36,588 bases of DNA from Chitinophagaceae bacterium. Lineage in GTDB: Bacteria; Bacteroidota; Bacteroidia; Chitinophagales; Chitinophagaceae. Shown in pieces: positions 24,154 to 33,177 of this stretch; within the stretch, counting starts at the first letter, position 1, and each line of letters begins with the position of its first letter. The notes beneath the pieces were generated by a model. That model saw only the letters and a list, made by a program, of their open reading frames with translations. It was not told the origin of the DNA and ran no database searches. The stretch covers positions 1-36,588 of the forward strand of contig JAOAGO010000028.1 of the NCBI GenBank assembly GCA_026415715.1, read 5' to 3'. The position numbers and the translations under genes were made by a program.

Positions 24154-26161
24154 AAAAGAGAAACTATTGAATAAAACACATTCGGATGCCTTAACGGGTA
24201 CTTTGGAAGTAACCCGTTCGGGAATCGGTTTTGTAAGTGTTGAAGGTTGGAGTGTGGATGTTGTTATCAGGCCCGAAGATATGAACGTGGCGCTGGACGG
24301 AGACCTGGTGGAAGTCATGATAAAAAAAATAAAAAAATCAGGGAGCAAAGTATACGGTGAAATCATCAGGGTTTTAAAACGAAAGCGGATAGAGTTTCTC
24401 GGAAGAATTCAAATCGCCGGCAGTCGTTCTTCTGATAAGGGGCCGGCTTATGGTTTTTTTATTTCTGATTCTTTGAAAAACATGCCTGATATTTTCATTC
24501 CCGGCGAATATCTGAACGGCGCTCAGGATAATGACAGAGTTATTGTGAAGTTGCTTTACTGGAATGATCCTGACCGGAATCCGGTGGGCACGGTAATAAG
24601 TGTTTTAAATATAGAAGAAGGAAATGATGCGGTAATGAATGAGATTTTGATGGAAGAAGGATTCCCTCTACAATTTTCGGATGAAGCATTGGAAGAAGCT
24701 GCACGGATACCTGAAAGCATTTCATCAGAAGAATTCAAAAAAAGAAAAGACTTCAGGAAAGCGTTGACGTTTACGATTGACCCGGTTGATGCTCGTGATT
24801 TTGATGATGCGATTTCTTTCCGAAAGCTGAAAAACGGATATTATGAAGTAGGCGTTCATATTGCCGATGTCAGTCATTATGTAGAACCCGATACCGCTTT
24901 AGACAAAGAAGCGTATCAAAGAGCCACTTCGGTTTACCTTCCCGACCGGGTGAACCCCATGCTTCCCGAAGTGTTGTCTGAGCAACTCTGTTCGCTTCGC
25001 CCCGGAGAAGATAAATTAACCTTTTCGGTAGTGTTTCAGATTTCTGCCAAAGGCGAAATCAAGGATTACTGGATTGGCAAAACGATTATCCATTCCGACC
25101 ATCGCTTTACCTACGAAGAAGTGCAGGCTATTATTGAAGAAGAATCCGGCCTTTATGCTGAAGAAATACTGATACTGAACCGGATGGCCCAACATCTGCG
25201 CAAAAAAAGAATTGAAAACGGGGCCATCAATTTTTCCTCTCAGGATGTACGGTTTAAGCTCAATGAAAAAGGGGAACCCGTGGGTATTATGGTAAAAGAA
25301 AGCAAGGAGGCGCATCAACTTATTGAAGAGTTTATGTTGCTGGCTAACCGAACCGTTGCCACTTATGTTTCAAAAATTAAAATCAATAAAAAACCTATAC
25401 CTTTTCCTTATCGGGTACACGACCTGCCCGACGAGGAAAAACTCATTCCGTTTGCCGCTTACGCACGGAAACGAGGATATACTTTTGATACCCGCACTCC
25501 GGAATCCATAGCACGTTCTTTTAATAAACTGCTTGAAAAGGTAAAGGGGCGCCCTGAACAACATGTGCTGGAACAACTCGGTATCCGCACCATGGCCAAG
25601 GCAAAGTATTCGGCCGAAAATATTGGTCATTATGGTCTGGGGTTTGAATATTATTGTCATTTTACTTCGCCCATCCGTCGCTATCCCGACATCCTGGTCC
25701 ATCGCCTTTTGTACGACGTTTTGCAGGGTGCAGCACAACCCGATAAAAAAATGGAGGAAAAATGCAATCACTGCAGCGAAAGGGAAAGAGCGGCCATGGA
25801 TGCCGAAAGGGCAGGTATCAAATATATGCAGGTATTATACATGAAAAACTACCTTGGTGATGAATTTGAAGGCGTCATCAGCGGCGTAGCCTCGTTTGGT
25901 TTCTGGGTTGAAACCGTAGAACACAAATGCGAGGGGCTTGTCAGCATACAAAGTCTTCTGGAATATGATGATTTCAGATTAGTTGAATCCGATTATTGCC
26001 TGATAGGAAAACGAACCGGAAAAAAATTCGGTATGGGCGATAAAATATGGATAAAAGTGGTTGCGGCCAATCTTTCCCGCCGCCAATTAGATTTTGAATG
26101 GGTGGTGGCCGAACAGGCTCCGGAAAAAAAACAGATTTCTATGCGTAAAAAAAAGAAATGA
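24125..26161 (+). CDS. rnr: Ribonuclease R (RNB domain exoribonuclease)
   Basis: 678 residues from the ATG at 24125; an in-frame ATG at 24080 lies deep in lpxK and adds no conserved sequence. A 3'-to-5' exoribonuclease that degrades structured RNA. A lysine-rich N terminus is followed by cold-shock OB domains (GIGFVSVEGWSVDVVIRPED), the RNB catalytic domain from about 200 to 540 with metal ligands D219, D225, D227 and D228 in DPVDARDFDDAISF, and a C-terminal S1 domain (FEGVISGVASFGFWVE). The spacing of the four Asp matches RNase II/R. The tail is short and basic (KKKK). It is shorter than E. coli RNase R (813) as it lacks the N-terminal helix-turn-helix. Confidence 0.95.
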   Translation: MGRKHSAKHKKEKLLNKTHSDALTGTLEVTRSGIGFVSVEGWSVDVVIRPEDMNVALDGDLVEVMIKKIKKSGSKVYGEIIRVLKRKRIEFLGRIQIAGSRSSDKGPAYGFFISDSLKNMPDIFIPGEYLNGAQDNDRVIVKLLYWNDPDRNPVGTVISVLNIEEGNDAVMNEILMEEGFPLQFSDEALEEAARIPESISSEEFKKRKDFRKALTFTIDPVDARDFDDAISFRKLKNGYYEVGVHIADVSHYVEPDTALDKEAYQRATSVYLPDRVNPMLPEVLSEQLCSLRPGEDKLTFSVVFQISAKGEIKDYWIGKTIIHSDHRFTYEEVQAIIEEESGLYAEEILILNRMAQHLRKKRIENGAINFSSQDVRFKLNEKGEPVGIMVKESKEAHQLIEEFMLLANRTVATYVSKIKINKKPIPFPYRVHDLPDEEKLIPFAAYARKRGYTFDTRTPESIARSFNKLLEKVKGRPEQHVLEQLGIRTMAKAKYSAENIGHYGLGFEYYCHFTSPIRRYPDILVHRLLYDVLQGAAQPDKKMEEKCNHCSERERAAMDAERAGIKYMQVLYMKNYLGDEFEGVISGVASFGFWVETVEHKCEGLVSIQSLLEYDDFRLVESDYCLIGKRTGKKFGMGDKIWIKVVAANLSRRQLDFEWVVAEQAPEKKQISMRKKKK

Positions 26162-26177
26162 TTCTTAATTTTCGGCC

Positions 26178-27143
26178 ATGCAATCCTTTGAACTTTTATC
26201 GCAAAAGTTTTCGTTGTTTTTTGAAAAACGTCATTTTCCCTCCGAGCCGGAAACTCTTTATCAGCCCAATGAGTATTTTTTGTCATTAGGTGGCAAAAGA
26301 ATCCGGCCGGTTTTATGCCTGATGGGAAATGAATTGTTTGATGACATCAGGGAGGATGCCTGGCATGCCGCAACAGCCATGGAACTGTTTCATAACTTCA
26401 CTTTGATTCACGACGACATTATGGATAAAGCCCCTTTGCGGAGGGGAATGCCGACCATACACAGCAAATACGGAGAAAATACCGCTATTCTCGCCGGCGA
26501 TGTTATGCTGGTAGCGGCTTATGAAGAATTGAGTAAAATTGATCTGAAATTTTTAAAACCCATTCTTTCGCTGTTCAATCAAACGGCAAGAGAAGTGTGT
26601 GAAGGACAACAAATGGATATGGATTTTGAAAAGAAAGAAGAGGTGGTTTTTGAAGAATATGTAAAAATGATTGAGTTGAAAACCTCAGTAGCGCTGGCAG
26701 CCAGTTTGCAAAAAGGAGCAATCATTGGAGGGGCCGGAGAAAGGAATCAGCAATTGATTTATGCTTTTGGTAAAAAACTGGGAATCGCCTTTCAGATTCA
26801 GGATGATTATCTGGATGTGTTTGGCGATGCTGGAAAGGTGGGCAAGCAAACGGGCGGCGATATTCTGGCCAATAAAAAAACCTTTCTGCTGATACATGCC
26901 ATGGAAAAAGCAAGTCCGGAACTGAAAAAAGAATTGAAACAACTGATGTCTTCTGATCTGCCGGATAAAGTAGAAAAAGTAACCCGTATTTTTAAGGAAT
27001 GTAAAGCAGATGAATGGGCACAGGAATTAAAAAACAAATACCTGAACGAAGCCATGCAGCATCTGGATGATATTGCCGTCTTGTCGAAGCGAAAAGAACC
27101 GCTCCGTGAGCTGGCTCATTTTTTGGTAAACCGTGAACATTGA
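26178..27143 (+). CDS. Polyprenyl synthetase family protein
   Basis: 321 residues, an all-helical trans-prenyltransferase that condenses isopentenyl diphosphate onto an allylic diphosphate. First Asp-rich motif: D79-D80-I-M-D83 after LIH; second: D209-D210-Y-L-D213; GKRIRP near residue 38 and LRRGMPT confirm the family. There is no two-residue insertion in the first motif, so it is not a bacterial type-II farnesyl synthase. A Phe five residues before the first Asp is known in archaeal GGPP synthase to limit products to about C20, so a geranylgeranyl-size product is possible, but menaquinone-length chains cannot be excluded. It starts 16 bases after rnr and is likely in the same operon. Confidence 0.92.
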   Translation: MQSFELLSQKFSLFFEKRHFPSEPETLYQPNEYFLSLGGKRIRPVLCLMGNELFDDIREDAWHAATAMELFHNFTLIHDDIMDKAPLRRGMPTIHSKYGENTAILAGDVMLVAAYEELSKIDLKFLKPILSLFNQTAREVCEGQQMDMDFEKKEEVVFEEYVKMIELKTSVALAASLQKGAIIGGAGERNQQLIYAFGKKLGIAFQIQDDYLDVFGDAGKVGKQTGGDILANKKTFLLIHAMEKASPELKKELKQLMSSDLPDKVEKVTRIFKECKADEWAQELKNKYLNEAMQHLDDIAVLSKRKEPLRELAHFLVNREH

Positions 27144-27173
27144 ACTTCATTAATAATCATTAAATCTTAAATT

Positions 27174-28820
27174 ATGGCATTCCACCACCTTTTCCGGAAA
27201 AAATCAGTTCCTGAAATTCTCAGAGAAGCTGAAGCGGGACTGTTGGACGGTCATGGTACCGGTTTAAAAAAAGTCCTGGGGGTTAGAGACCTGACCTTTT
27301 TCGGCGTTGCCGCCATTATTGGTGCGGGTATTTTCAGCGGCGTAGGTTCGGCAGCTTCAAATGGCGGTCCTGCTGTTGTATTTCTTTATCTCTTTACCGC
27401 TTTAGCTTGCGGGTTTGCGGCATTGTGCTATGCCGAATTTGCTTCCATGGTTCCGGTTTCGGGCAGTGCATATACCTACTCTTATGTGGCCTTTGGAGAA
27501 ATTTTTGCATGGATAATCGGATGGGATTTACTGCTGGAATATGCTATCGGAAATATTGCCGTTGCCATTTCGTGGAGCGATTATTTTACCCGTTTACTCA
27601 GCTCGGCCGGGATGGAACTACCGCATTGGATGACGATGGACTATTTGACCGCCAAAGCGGCGGAAACGCCAGAAGCTGCATCTGCCTGGAGTAAGGCGCC
27701 GGAAATTTTCGGATTAAAAATCATCATGGACATTCCGGCTTTATTGATTGTTTCTCTTATCACCTATATTGTCTTTATCGGAATTAAAGAGTCCCGTTCG
27801 GCCAGCAATCTGCTGGTAATATTGAAACTGGCAATAATCTTTTTTGTGATTGTGCTGGGTTCATTTTATATCAACCCTGAAAACTGGTCGCCCTTTGCTC
27901 CCAACGGTTTTGAAGGAATCATGAAAGGGGTTTCAGCCGTTTTCTTTGCCTATATCGGGTTTGATGCTATTTCCACCACAGCTGAAGAATGTAAAAATCC
28001 CCAAAGAGATTTGCCGCGGGGCATGATTTATTCGCTGATTATTTGTTCGGTAGTCTATGTGCTGCTGGCGCTGGTGCTTACAGGAATGGTGAAATATGAC
28101 AAACTGAATGTAGGCGATCCGTTGGCCATGGTATTTGACGCCAAAGGCATGAAATTTATTTCCGCTGTGGTAGCTGTTAGCGCTGTCATAGCTACAGCCA
28201 GTGTACTCCTTGTATTTCAGTTAGGTCAGCCCCGCATCTGGATGAGCATGAGCCGTGACGGGTTGCTACCCCGGATTTTCTCCAGAATTCATCCCCGTTA
28301 CGGCACACCGTCTTTTTCCACTATCGTTACAGGTTTGTTTGTTGCCATTCCGGCTTTGTTTATGAATCTGGAAGAAGTTCTTTCGCTTACCAGTATCGGC
28401 ACCTTATTTGCTTTTGTATTGGTTTGCGGAGGCGTACTGGTTTTGCAATTACGAAAAGATAAGCCGGAAAGCAAATTTAAAGTTCCTTATGTGAATGCGC
28501 AGTGGATTTATCCGGCCTTACTCGCAGCAGTCATCATACTGATTGCCATCAAAATTCCGGAACATTTTACAAAAGACATCTGGACAAAAGAAGACTGGCC
28601 TATGGTCTTGTTCTGGCTTATTGCACTCGGGCTGGCCATTATTGCATTCATGAAAAAACTTTCTTTGCTCCCTATTCTGGGTTTAATCAGCTGTTTGTAT
28701 CTGATGGCACAGGAAACTCATGTAGTGTGGATGCGTTTTCTGATTTGGCTGGCGATTGGACTGGTGATTTACTTCTTTTACGGCATGTATAACAGTAAGC
28801 TGGCCCGTAATTCAACCTGA
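27174..28820 (+). CDS. Amino acid permease, APC superfamily
   Basis: 548 residues with at least twelve membrane helices, related to the cationic amino acid transporter (YfnA/CAT-like) branch. Markers: LTFFGVAAIIGAGIFSGVGS in helix 1 with the unwound Gly-rich substrate site, FYAEFASMVPVSGSAYTYSY-like helix 3 (here CYAEFASMVPVSGSAYTY), GFDAISTTAEECKNPQRDLP between helices 6 and 7, and RIWMSMSRDGLLP. It imports amino acids across the inner membrane; the specific substrate is not evident. It starts 30 bases after the prenyltransferase, with no promoter box between them. Confidence 0.93.
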   Translation: MAFHHLFRKKSVPEILREAEAGLLDGHGTGLKKVLGVRDLTFFGVAAIIGAGIFSGVGSAASNGGPAVVFLYLFTALACGFAALCYAEFASMVPVSGSAYTYSYVAFGEIFAWIIGWDLLLEYAIGNIAVAISWSDYFTRLLSSAGMELPHWMTMDYLTAKAAETPEAASAWSKAPEIFGLKIIMDIPALLIVSLITYIVFIGIKESRSASNLLVILKLAIIFFVIVLGSFYINPENWSPFAPNGFEGIMKGVSAVFFAYIGFDAISTTAEECKNPQRDLPRGMIYSLIICSVVYVLLALVLTGMVKYDKLNVGDPLAMVFDAKGMKFISAVVAVSAVIATASVLLVFQLGQPRIWMSMSRDGLLPRIFSRIHPRYGTPSFSTIVTGLFVAIPALFMNLEEVLSLTSIGTLFAFVLVCGGVLVLQLRKDKPESKFKVPYVNAQWIYPALLAAVIILIAIKIPEHFTKDIWTKEDWPMVLFWLIALGLAIIAFMKKLSLLPILGLISCLYLMAQETHVVWMRFLIWLAIGLVIYFFYGMYNSKLARNST

Positions 28821-28857
28821 ACAGATAAAAAAGAAAGGGCTGTCGCCGGGCAATTCT

Positions 28858-28865
28858 TAAATTTG
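28858..28865 (+). promoter_or_regulatory. -7 promoter box (TAAATTTG) five bases before a GTG start
   Basis: Perfect TAnnTTTG. The last base is exactly 5 before the GTG of the DUF2027-Smr gene, the same offset as between the rnpB box and the RNA 5' end, so the mRNA may be leaderless. Confidence 0.45.
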
Positions 28866-28869
28866 TGAA

Positions 28870-29889
28870 GTGAAATATCAGATTGGCGATAAAGTAATTT
28901 TATTACACACCGGCGAAGAAGCCACCGTGACTGAAATCATCAACGAAAAAATGCTGGTTGTTGATGTCGGCGATGTGTCCTTTCCTGTATTTGCCGATCA
29001 GGTGGATTTTCCGTATTACAGATTATTTACCGAAAAAAAAACCGCTTCAAATCGTAAAATAAAACGGTATGCGGAAGATTTGAAAAAAGATCCGTTTCCT
29101 CAAATGATGACGGATACGAATGGCATGTTCTTTTGTCTTCTTCCCGTGTTTGAAGAACCGGAAAAAGAAGAAGAGCTTATCCGGGAATTTAAATTGTATT
29201 TGGTTAATTCTACCCCTCAAGAATACAACTTTACTTATTGTTTCTGGCTAAGCAGTTGTAAAGAATTTGAATTGCTTAACACGATACATCCGAACCAGCA
29301 GTTTTACCTGCATAATATAGCTATGGAACAATTTAATGACAATCCCGTATTTCATTTTAACTTTAGGTGCAAAGTTCCGCAACCGGATAAAGCTCCCAAC
29401 CATGAACAAAAACTTCGCATAAAACCCAAAGATTTGTTTAAAAAAATTGACGAACTGAATCAAAACAGCCATGCTGTTATTCGTTATACTTTATTTGAAC
29501 ATTTTCCGCTGAAAAAAAAAGAAGAAGATCCCTTTACTTTAGATTACGAACCGGTTCCGGATAACATGTATGAAGCCGGCCGAACTGGTAATGTCGGCGA
29601 GTCACCCCGATTTGTTCTGGATTTACATATAGAAAAACTTACCGATCAGTGGAAAAACATGAAGCCTGCCGAAATGTTACATTTACAGATGCAGGAATTT
29701 GAGAAACATTATGCTTCGAGCGTAGCACATCAATTACCTTATCTGTTTGTGGTACATGGAGTGGGTGAAGGGGTGCTTCGGGAAAAAATACATGCTTTTT
29801 TAAAAGAGCAAAAAGAAGTAAAAGAATTTGCTAACCGTTATCATCCCTCGTTCGGGTACGGGGCAACCGAGATATTCTTTCAATATTAA
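28870..29889 (+). CDS. DUF2027 domain protein with C-terminal Smr domain
   Basis: 339 residues with a GTG start; the alternative GTG at 28865 is followed at once by a stop. The N-terminal DUF2027 part (YQIGDKVILLHTGEEATVTE, VDVGDVSFPVFADQVDFPYY) is a small beta domain; a middle region has a repeated beta character (CFWLSSCKEFELLNTIHPNQ). The C-terminal Smr domain runs from about 245 with FVLDLHIEKLTDQW, FVVHGVGEGVLREKIHAFL and YGATEIFF. Smr domains bind or nick branched nucleic acids, or act on stalled ribosomes and mRNA. Its closeness to the RNase P RNA gene (13 bases) is suggestive but may be incidental. Confidence 0.88.
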   Translation: MKYQIGDKVILLHTGEEATVTEIINEKMLVVDVGDVSFPVFADQVDFPYYRLFTEKKTASNRKIKRYAEDLKKDPFPQMMTDTNGMFFCLLPVFEEPEKEEELIREFKLYLVNSTPQEYNFTYCFWLSSCKEFELLNTIHPNQQFYLHNIAMEQFNDNPVFHFNFRCKVPQPDKAPNHEQKLRIKPKDLFKKIDELNQNSHAVIRYTLFEHFPLKKKEEDPFTLDYEPVPDNMYEAGRTGNVGESPRFVLDLHIEKLTDQWKNMKPAEMLHLQMQEFEKHYASSVAHQLPYLFVVHGVGEGVLREKIHAFLKEQKEVKEFANRYHPSFGYGATEIFFQY

Positions 29890-29890
29890 G

Positions 29891-29898
29891 TAACTTTG
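29891..29898 (+). promoter_or_regulatory. -7 promoter box (TAACTTTG) for rnpB
   Basis: Perfect TAnnTTTG, ending 5 bases before the first paired base of RNase P RNA (29903). This gives a natural calibration of the start-site offset in this genome. Confidence 0.65.
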
Positions 29899-29902
29899 CA
29901 AT

Positions 29903-30271
29903 GATACAGGCCGGGCTATCGCCACGAAAAAGATTTTCGGGGAGGAAAGTCCGGACAGCACAGAGCAATGCACCTCGTGAAAACGGGGCCGGTTTACCGA
30001 AAGGTAGGCCGAGAGAAAGTGCCACAGAAAATAACCGCTGCGTCATTCAGGCGCAGTAAGGGTGAAAACGTGGGGTAAGAGCCCACGTCCCGTAATAGTA
30101 ATATTTCGGGAGGGTAAACCTTGCATGCTGAAATGCCATGTAGAGTACTCTTTGAGGGCTGCTCGTCCGAGTTTCCCGAAAGGGAACGGAGTACAGGGTA
30201 GGCAGATCAGATAAATGATAGCCGTATTCGCCGAAGGCGGATATACAGAATCCGGCTTACAGGCCTGTATC
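29903..30271 (+). ncRNA. rnpB: RNase P RNA, bacterial class A
   Basis: About 369 nucleotides; the catalytic RNA that matures tRNA 5' ends. The ends pair perfectly as helix P1: GATACAGGCC (29903-29912) with GGCCTGTATC (30262-30271). Conserved cores are present in order: GAGGAAAGTCCGGAC near 29941, ACAGAAA near 30024, GGTAAGAGCCCACG around 30074, AACCTTGCATGC near 30116, and AGATAAATGATAGCCG near 30208, then GAATCCGGCTTAC before P1 closes. Its own promoter box and terminator bracket it. Long open frames on the opposite strand here are artefacts. Confidence 0.97.
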
Positions 30272-30273
30272 AC

Positions 30274-30310
30274 CCGGCGTCTTTTTGATGCGAAAAGGCG
30301 CCGGTTTTTT
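30274..30310 (+). terminator. Rho-independent terminator of rnpB
   Basis: CCGGCGTCTTTT (30274-30285), 7-base loop, AAAAGGCGCCGG (30293-30304), then TTTTTT. Twelve pairs with a single G-U, only two bases after the mature 3' end. Confidence 0.95.
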
Positions 30311-30569
30311 ATTTTGTTTTATCTGCGATATTTTATAGAAATACTTATGTTGATTCCGGAAAAAATTTTACCGGGCGGCACATTTCATTCCGGAAATCAT
30401 GTTAAAGCAGAGGGTGAAATTAAAATGTGTAAAATTAACCCTTGCCTTAAATTTTTCAGATTAACCTTTTATTTCCAAACTGGTTTTATATGGGTTTGAA
30501 TGCAGTTTTGATATTTCTTCATTTAATACATATTTGGTTTGTTTCTTTTTCCGATTTTTGGCGCTTGTT
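30311..30569 (+). other. Intergenic region between rnpB and the aspartate kinase gene
   Basis: Roughly 260 bases. It contains two copies of ATTCCGGAAA (30353-30362 and 30387-30396, 34 apart) and, near the gene, TTTG (30533-30536) 16 bases before GATTTTTG (30553-30560), a one-mismatch promoter for the kinase. No lysine riboswitch or other RNA structure was recognised, and the short open frames do not look coding. Confidence 0.4.
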
Positions 30570-31832
30570 ATGAAAGTATTCAAATTTGGAGGCGCTTCGG
30601 TGAACAGCGCAGAACGTATCCGAAATATTCCCGACATTCTTTCGGCTTTTGAAAATGACAAAATTTTGATTGTAGTTTCTGCCATGGGAAAAACCACGAA
30701 TGCGCTGGAAGAATTGGTTCAGGCATTTTATCGGCAACACAAAGAAAAAGCGGCTCTTTGCCTCAAAAATATACGATTACAGCATGAAGAGGCTGCACAA
30801 TTTTTGTTGAAAAAACAATTAACCGAATGTCTGCAACAGTTGAATCATTTTTTTACGGAAACCGAGTGGCTTTTACAGGAAAACCCCGATAAAGAATTTG
30901 ATTATTATTATGATCAGATTGTGAGTTACGGCGAACTATATTCTACCACTTTGGTAAGCCATGCCTTGCTGGAATATGGCATTAAAAATGTTTGGCTGGA
31001 TGTGAGGGATATACTTCGCACTGATGACGCTTTTCGCGAAGCGAATATTGACTGGGAAGTAACCCGTAAAAATGTTATGAAACAGGTAATACCTTTATTT
31101 GAGGATAATCGTATTGTGCTGACACAGGGTTTTATAGGTTGTACGGCTCAAAACGAAAATACCACACTTGGGCGTGAGGGGAGCGACTATACGGCTGCTG
31201 TTTTTGCAAATCTGCTGGATGCGGAAAGCTTGACCATCTGGAAAGATGTTCCTTCTGTAATGAATGCCGACCCGAAGCAATTTCCGGATGCCGTTCCGCT
31301 GGAAAGGTTAAGTTATCACGAAGTAATAGAAATGGCTTACTACGGTGCACAGATTATTCATCCCAAAACCATAAAGCCTTTACAAAACAAAGGGATTCCG
31401 TTGTATGTGAAAAGTTTTATTGAGCCGGAATTACCGGGAACGGTGATTGGGCGTGAAGAAGTAAAATCCCTGCCGCCGGTTATTGTACTGAAAAATAATC
31501 AGGTTTTGCTGGAGTTGCGCTCAAAAGATTTTTCTTTTATCGGAGAGCATTATATCGGGCAGCTCTATCAGCTTTTGGATAAGTGGCATCTGAAACCCAA
31601 TCTCACGCAAAATGCAGCCATTCAGTTTTATTGCGTGATTGATGATAAAGGGGAAAAAACGGAAAAACTGGCATTGGAAGCAGCAGATTTTCTGGATGTG
31701 ACGCTGTCAAGGAATCTCAGTTTGTTAACGGTTAGGCATTATACGGTAAATATTTTTGAAAGACTTTCCAAAGGAAGAACCATTATTTTAAAGCAACAAA
31801 CTCCCGTAACACTACAGGCGTTGATGAAGTAA
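30570..31832 (+). CDS. Aspartate kinase
   Basis: 420 residues from the ATG at 30570; the longer frame from 30534 adds twelve residues before the invariant MKVFKFGGASV. It phosphorylates aspartate, the first step to lysine, threonine, methionine and diaminopimelate. Kinase motifs: KFGGASV, VVSAMGKTTNALEEL, TTLGREGSDYTAAV, WKDVPSVMNADPKQ and YYGAQIIHPKT. The C-terminal 120 residues have the ACT-like beta-alpha pattern but weak ACT consensus, so allosteric control is uncertain. No homoserine dehydrogenase is fused. It stands alone. Confidence 0.93.
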   Translation: MKVFKFGGASVNSAERIRNIPDILSAFENDKILIVVSAMGKTTNALEELVQAFYRQHKEKAALCLKNIRLQHEEAAQFLLKKQLTECLQQLNHFFTETEWLLQENPDKEFDYYYDQIVSYGELYSTTLVSHALLEYGIKNVWLDVRDILRTDDAFREANIDWEVTRKNVMKQVIPLFEDNRIVLTQGFIGCTAQNENTTLGREGSDYTAAVFANLLDAESLTIWKDVPSVMNADPKQFPDAVPLERLSYHEVIEMAYYGAQIIHPKTIKPLQNKGIPLYVKSFIEPELPGTVIGREEVKSLPPVIVLKNNQVLLELRSKDFSFIGEHYIGQLYQLLDKWHLKPNLTQNAAIQFYCVIDDKGEKTEKLALEAADFLDVTLSRNLSLLTVRHYTVNIFERLSKGRTIILKQQTPVTLQALMK

Positions 31833-31852
31833 TACGGAACAGATTCTGTTTA

Positions 31853-33040
31853 TCAACCGATATTTAATGTTTGCGTCATTTTTTGAGGTACGGGCTTGTC
31901 GTTATAATAAGCGGGTTTCCAGATACCCATGTTTTCCATTCTGGAAATAAGTTCGTTATGAAAATCTTCTCCGCCGATATTTAATCCCTGAACAATTTTG
32001 AAGTTTACCGGCATGCCGTCTTTATCTATGATAAATTCTACCTTTATAAAAGCTTTTTTTACGCCGGGGGGAAGCAGGGCCGACATGTCTTTTTCCAGAT
32101 CATTCAGATATTTGGCATAAGCAGAAGCGCCGCCGGGAAATTGCGGCGAAGAATGAACCTGTGTAGAAATATGATCTATAGTTCGGACCCGTCTGCTCAT
32201 TTCTTTATTCTTCTTTTCTTCAGTTTTTTGCGTCGACACTACATCGTCATAAACAAAATATTCGCCTTTCGGCCCGAAGAGTACAACCGGTAGTTGTTTA
32301 TGTTTTTCAAAATAATAATAGGCTCCCTTCAGGCTTTCGGAAAATTTTTTCAATTCGGGGTCGCTGTTGGTAAGTTTCTCAAGATATTTTACGCTTATAT
32401 CGTTATCGTAGCGAATGGGGAAAATATGTACCGGAATAAAATCCTGTCCCTGATCTTTGGCGTAAGCTGCCAGAATATACAGCTCTTCAATCTGATCGTC
32501 TCGTATAGGAATACAACCGACTGAAACACAACTTCCGTGAATATAAATATCGCCTCCCGGGCTGATCGAGTCGCTTAATATTCTATCTGAGGCATTAGGA
32601 TAATTTATACCTAATGACAAATAGTAATCGCTTTTAGGATTAAATATATTGATATAATAAAATCCTTCGGGAACCTGGAAGTCACCTTGCAATCGTTTGG
32701 GCCCTAGTGTTCCGGCAAGGGCGCACACTTTATAGGTTTTGAAATGTTTGAATGGCTCTCTGATATTATTTTTTACCCAAACTTCCAGCTGGCTGTCATA
32801 TTTAAATGAACGGATGTAAATGTATTTGGCCGGCCAGGTAAGTTTTTTTTGAAGAAACTGTTTTTGCAAGGTGTCCAGCTTTCTTCGCATGGCTTCATTC
32901 GGGCGGGAAAAAGTTCGCTGATATTCTATAAAAGAAAACGGTTTTCCGTCCGGCTCCTTTCTAAAAAGAGACGAAGATTGATCCTGTGCTGAGGAAGCAT
33001 ATATTATACCCCATGCAAAAAAAAGAATTACACCCCGCAT
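31853..33040 (-). CDS. L,D-transpeptidase (YafK-like) fused to a TonB C-terminal domain
   Basis: 395 residues from the ATG at 33040, directly before a signal peptide (RGVILFFAWGIIYASSAQ); the upstream ATG at 33067 adds nine polar residues. Residues about 60-250 are an L,D-transpeptidase: LEVWVKNNIREPFKHFKTY, FYYINIFNPKSDYYLSLGI and the catalytic IHGSCVSVGC with H168 and C176, the YafK/YkuD variant. Residues about 297-395 are a TonB C-terminal domain: PQFPGGASAYAKYL, IKVEFIIDKDGMPVNFKIVQ and IWKPAYYNDKPVPQ. There is no TonB-type membrane anchor plus Pro-rich spacer, so the TonB domain is probably used for protein or peptidoglycan binding in the periplasm rather than energy transfer. Monocistronic. 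Confidence 0.87.
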   Translation of the reverse strand: MRGVILFFAWGIIYASSAQDQSSSLFRKEPDGKPFSFIEYQRTFSRPNEAMRRKLDTLQKQFLQKKLTWPAKYIYIRSFKYDSQLEVWVKNNIREPFKHFKTYKVCALAGTLGPKRLQGDFQVPEGFYYINIFNPKSDYYLSLGINYPNASDRILSDSISPGGDIYIHGSCVSVGCIPIRDDQIEELYILAAYAKDQGQDFIPVHIFPIRYDNDISVKYLEKLTNSDPELKKFSESLKGAYYYFEKHKQLPVVLFGPKGEYFVYDDVVSTQKTEEKKNKEMSRRVRTIDHISTQVHSSPQFPGGASAYAKYLNDLEKDMSALLPPGVKKAFIKVEFIIDKDGMPVNFKIVQGLNIGGEDFHNELISRMENMGIWKPAYYNDKPVPQKMTQTLNIG

Positions 33041-33177
33041 TTCCAATTCATTGGATTTGGTAAACAAACGTTATTCTCACCCTGTAAAATTACAGCGAGA
33101 TTGTTAAAATCTCATCCGCAATTTTTTTAACCGATGTGGAAAAACAAAAAAACAACAAATTAAGTATTCTTTAACAA

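Noticed and set aside
30043-30273. Minus-strand open frame of 76 codons (and others nearby) across the RNase P RNA
   Set aside because: It lies antisense to conserved rnpB cores; such frames are well-known false genes in databases.
30215-30499. Plus-strand frame of 94 codons starting inside rnpB
   Set aside because: Begins in the RNA gene and runs through its terminator; composition does not look coding.
30311-30569. Lysine riboswitch ahead of the aspartate kinase gene
   Set aside because: No matching conserved core or multi-helix structure could be drawn in this AT-rich stretch.
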